Origin: Piezodorus guildinii | Taxonomy: Eukaryota > Arthropoda > Insecta > Hemiptera > Pentatomidae | Length of the DNA: 64,000 bases | Assembly (NCBI GenBank): GCA_023052935.1 | Contig: CM041297.1 | Location: 112,645,563 to 112,709,562, forward strand | Reading direction: 5' to 3' | Part shown: positions 63,533 to 64,000 of the stretch, in pieces | Layout of the letters: every line of letters starts with the position of its first letter | How positions within the stretch are numbered: position 1 is the first letter of the stretch | Notes under the pieces: generated by a model | Seen by the model: the letters and a program-made list of their open reading frames with translations, nothing else | Databases searched by the model: none | Told to the model about the DNA's origin: nothing | Program-made: the position numbers and the translations under genes

Positions 63533-64000
63533 CTATATTTTTAAATATCCTTAATCAACAATAAAACAAACTTTATCAAAAATTTAACTTTTTGACATTT
63601 TTTATACATTTTTTAATTATAAAACTAGTGACCCATTAATGCTTCTCACGGGTACAATGTAGTGTCATATATGTTTAAGAATGCTCTTCGACCGATTTGA
63701 GGCTTATCGCTGTGGGATCATCAGCTCAGTTTTTAAAAATAGATCTAATGCGACAGTATACTGCTTATTTTATTTCATAATTTTATTATCATTTATTTTA
63801 ATATGTCAGCACCACATGAATTTCTTCACCAATACCTAAATATATGCCAGCCAAAGTTTTATAACTTTTACCTATTGCTTGGTTTGTTGCCATAGTCCTC
63901 TATTAATTTTCATACCAAAAGTCATCTTACATTACAAAATGTTTCTAAATTTCATAACAGCCATCTCATAGCTATTAATATCTTATTATTCATTCAAATT
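63533..64000. other. Sequence downstream of FAR exon 8
   Basis: AT-rich. AATAAA at 63559-63564 is a candidate polyadenylation signal if exon 8 is terminal. No other feature was seen. Confidence 0.4.

Overview
The window looks like part of a large, repeat-rich arthropod genome, most likely an insect. It has one spliced host gene with GT/AG introns, long (AT)n, (GT)n and poly-A/T tracts, and several generations of LINEs, LTR elements, mariners, a Penelope-like element and tRNA-derived SINEs. I cannot name the species. There is no sign of bacterial genes, CRISPR arrays or operons.

The only host gene I can support is a fatty acyl-CoA reductase (FAR) on the + strand. Eight exons lie at 31219-31425, 37320-37427, 37535-37675, 37897-38045, 38120-38229, 45898-46087, 53656-53901 and 63268-63532. 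They join in a consistent reading frame to 471 codons plus stop. The initiator-Met exon was not found. Four introns (about 5.9, 7.7, 7.6 and 9.4 kb) are swollen by transposons; the other three are 74-221 bp.

Layout. 1-7300: a BEL/Pao LTR retrotransposon inserted in an (AT)n tract, with a 624-bp tandem duplication and an internal RT/RNase H deletion. 7300-31200: intergenic or upstream sequence with LINE 3' ends, two mariner relics, a Penelope-like element with a GIY-YIG domain between inverted arms, nested SINEs, a LINE with about 145-bp tandem 5' repeats, a small MITE, an internally deleted LINE with a PHD-finger ORF1, and nine copies of one dispersed repeat that has the layout of a DINE-1/HINE-type non-autonomous Helitron. 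31219-63532: the FAR gene. Intron 1 holds LINE and Gypsy fragments. Intron 5 holds a LINE-in-LINE-in-LINE nest with readable target-site duplications. Intron 6 holds an apparently intact Jockey LINE inside an older LINE. Intron 7 holds two R2-superfamily LINE fragments and a Gypsy element ending 41 bp before the last splice acceptor.

The host gene makes one enzyme (fatty acyl-CoA to fatty alcohol, as for wax, cuticle or pheromone lipids). The rest is a layered record of insertions whose relative order can be read from the nesting. Apart from the Jockey element at 48323-52966, every mobile element seen carries stops, frameshifts or deletions. Element labels used below: LINE-A (RNase H-bearing, I/R1-like), LINE-B (Jockey-like), LINE-C (tail of AAG units), LINE-D (TTA tail), LINE-E (TTA tail), LINE-F (tandem 5' repeats), LINE-G and LINE-H (Jockey/CR1-like).
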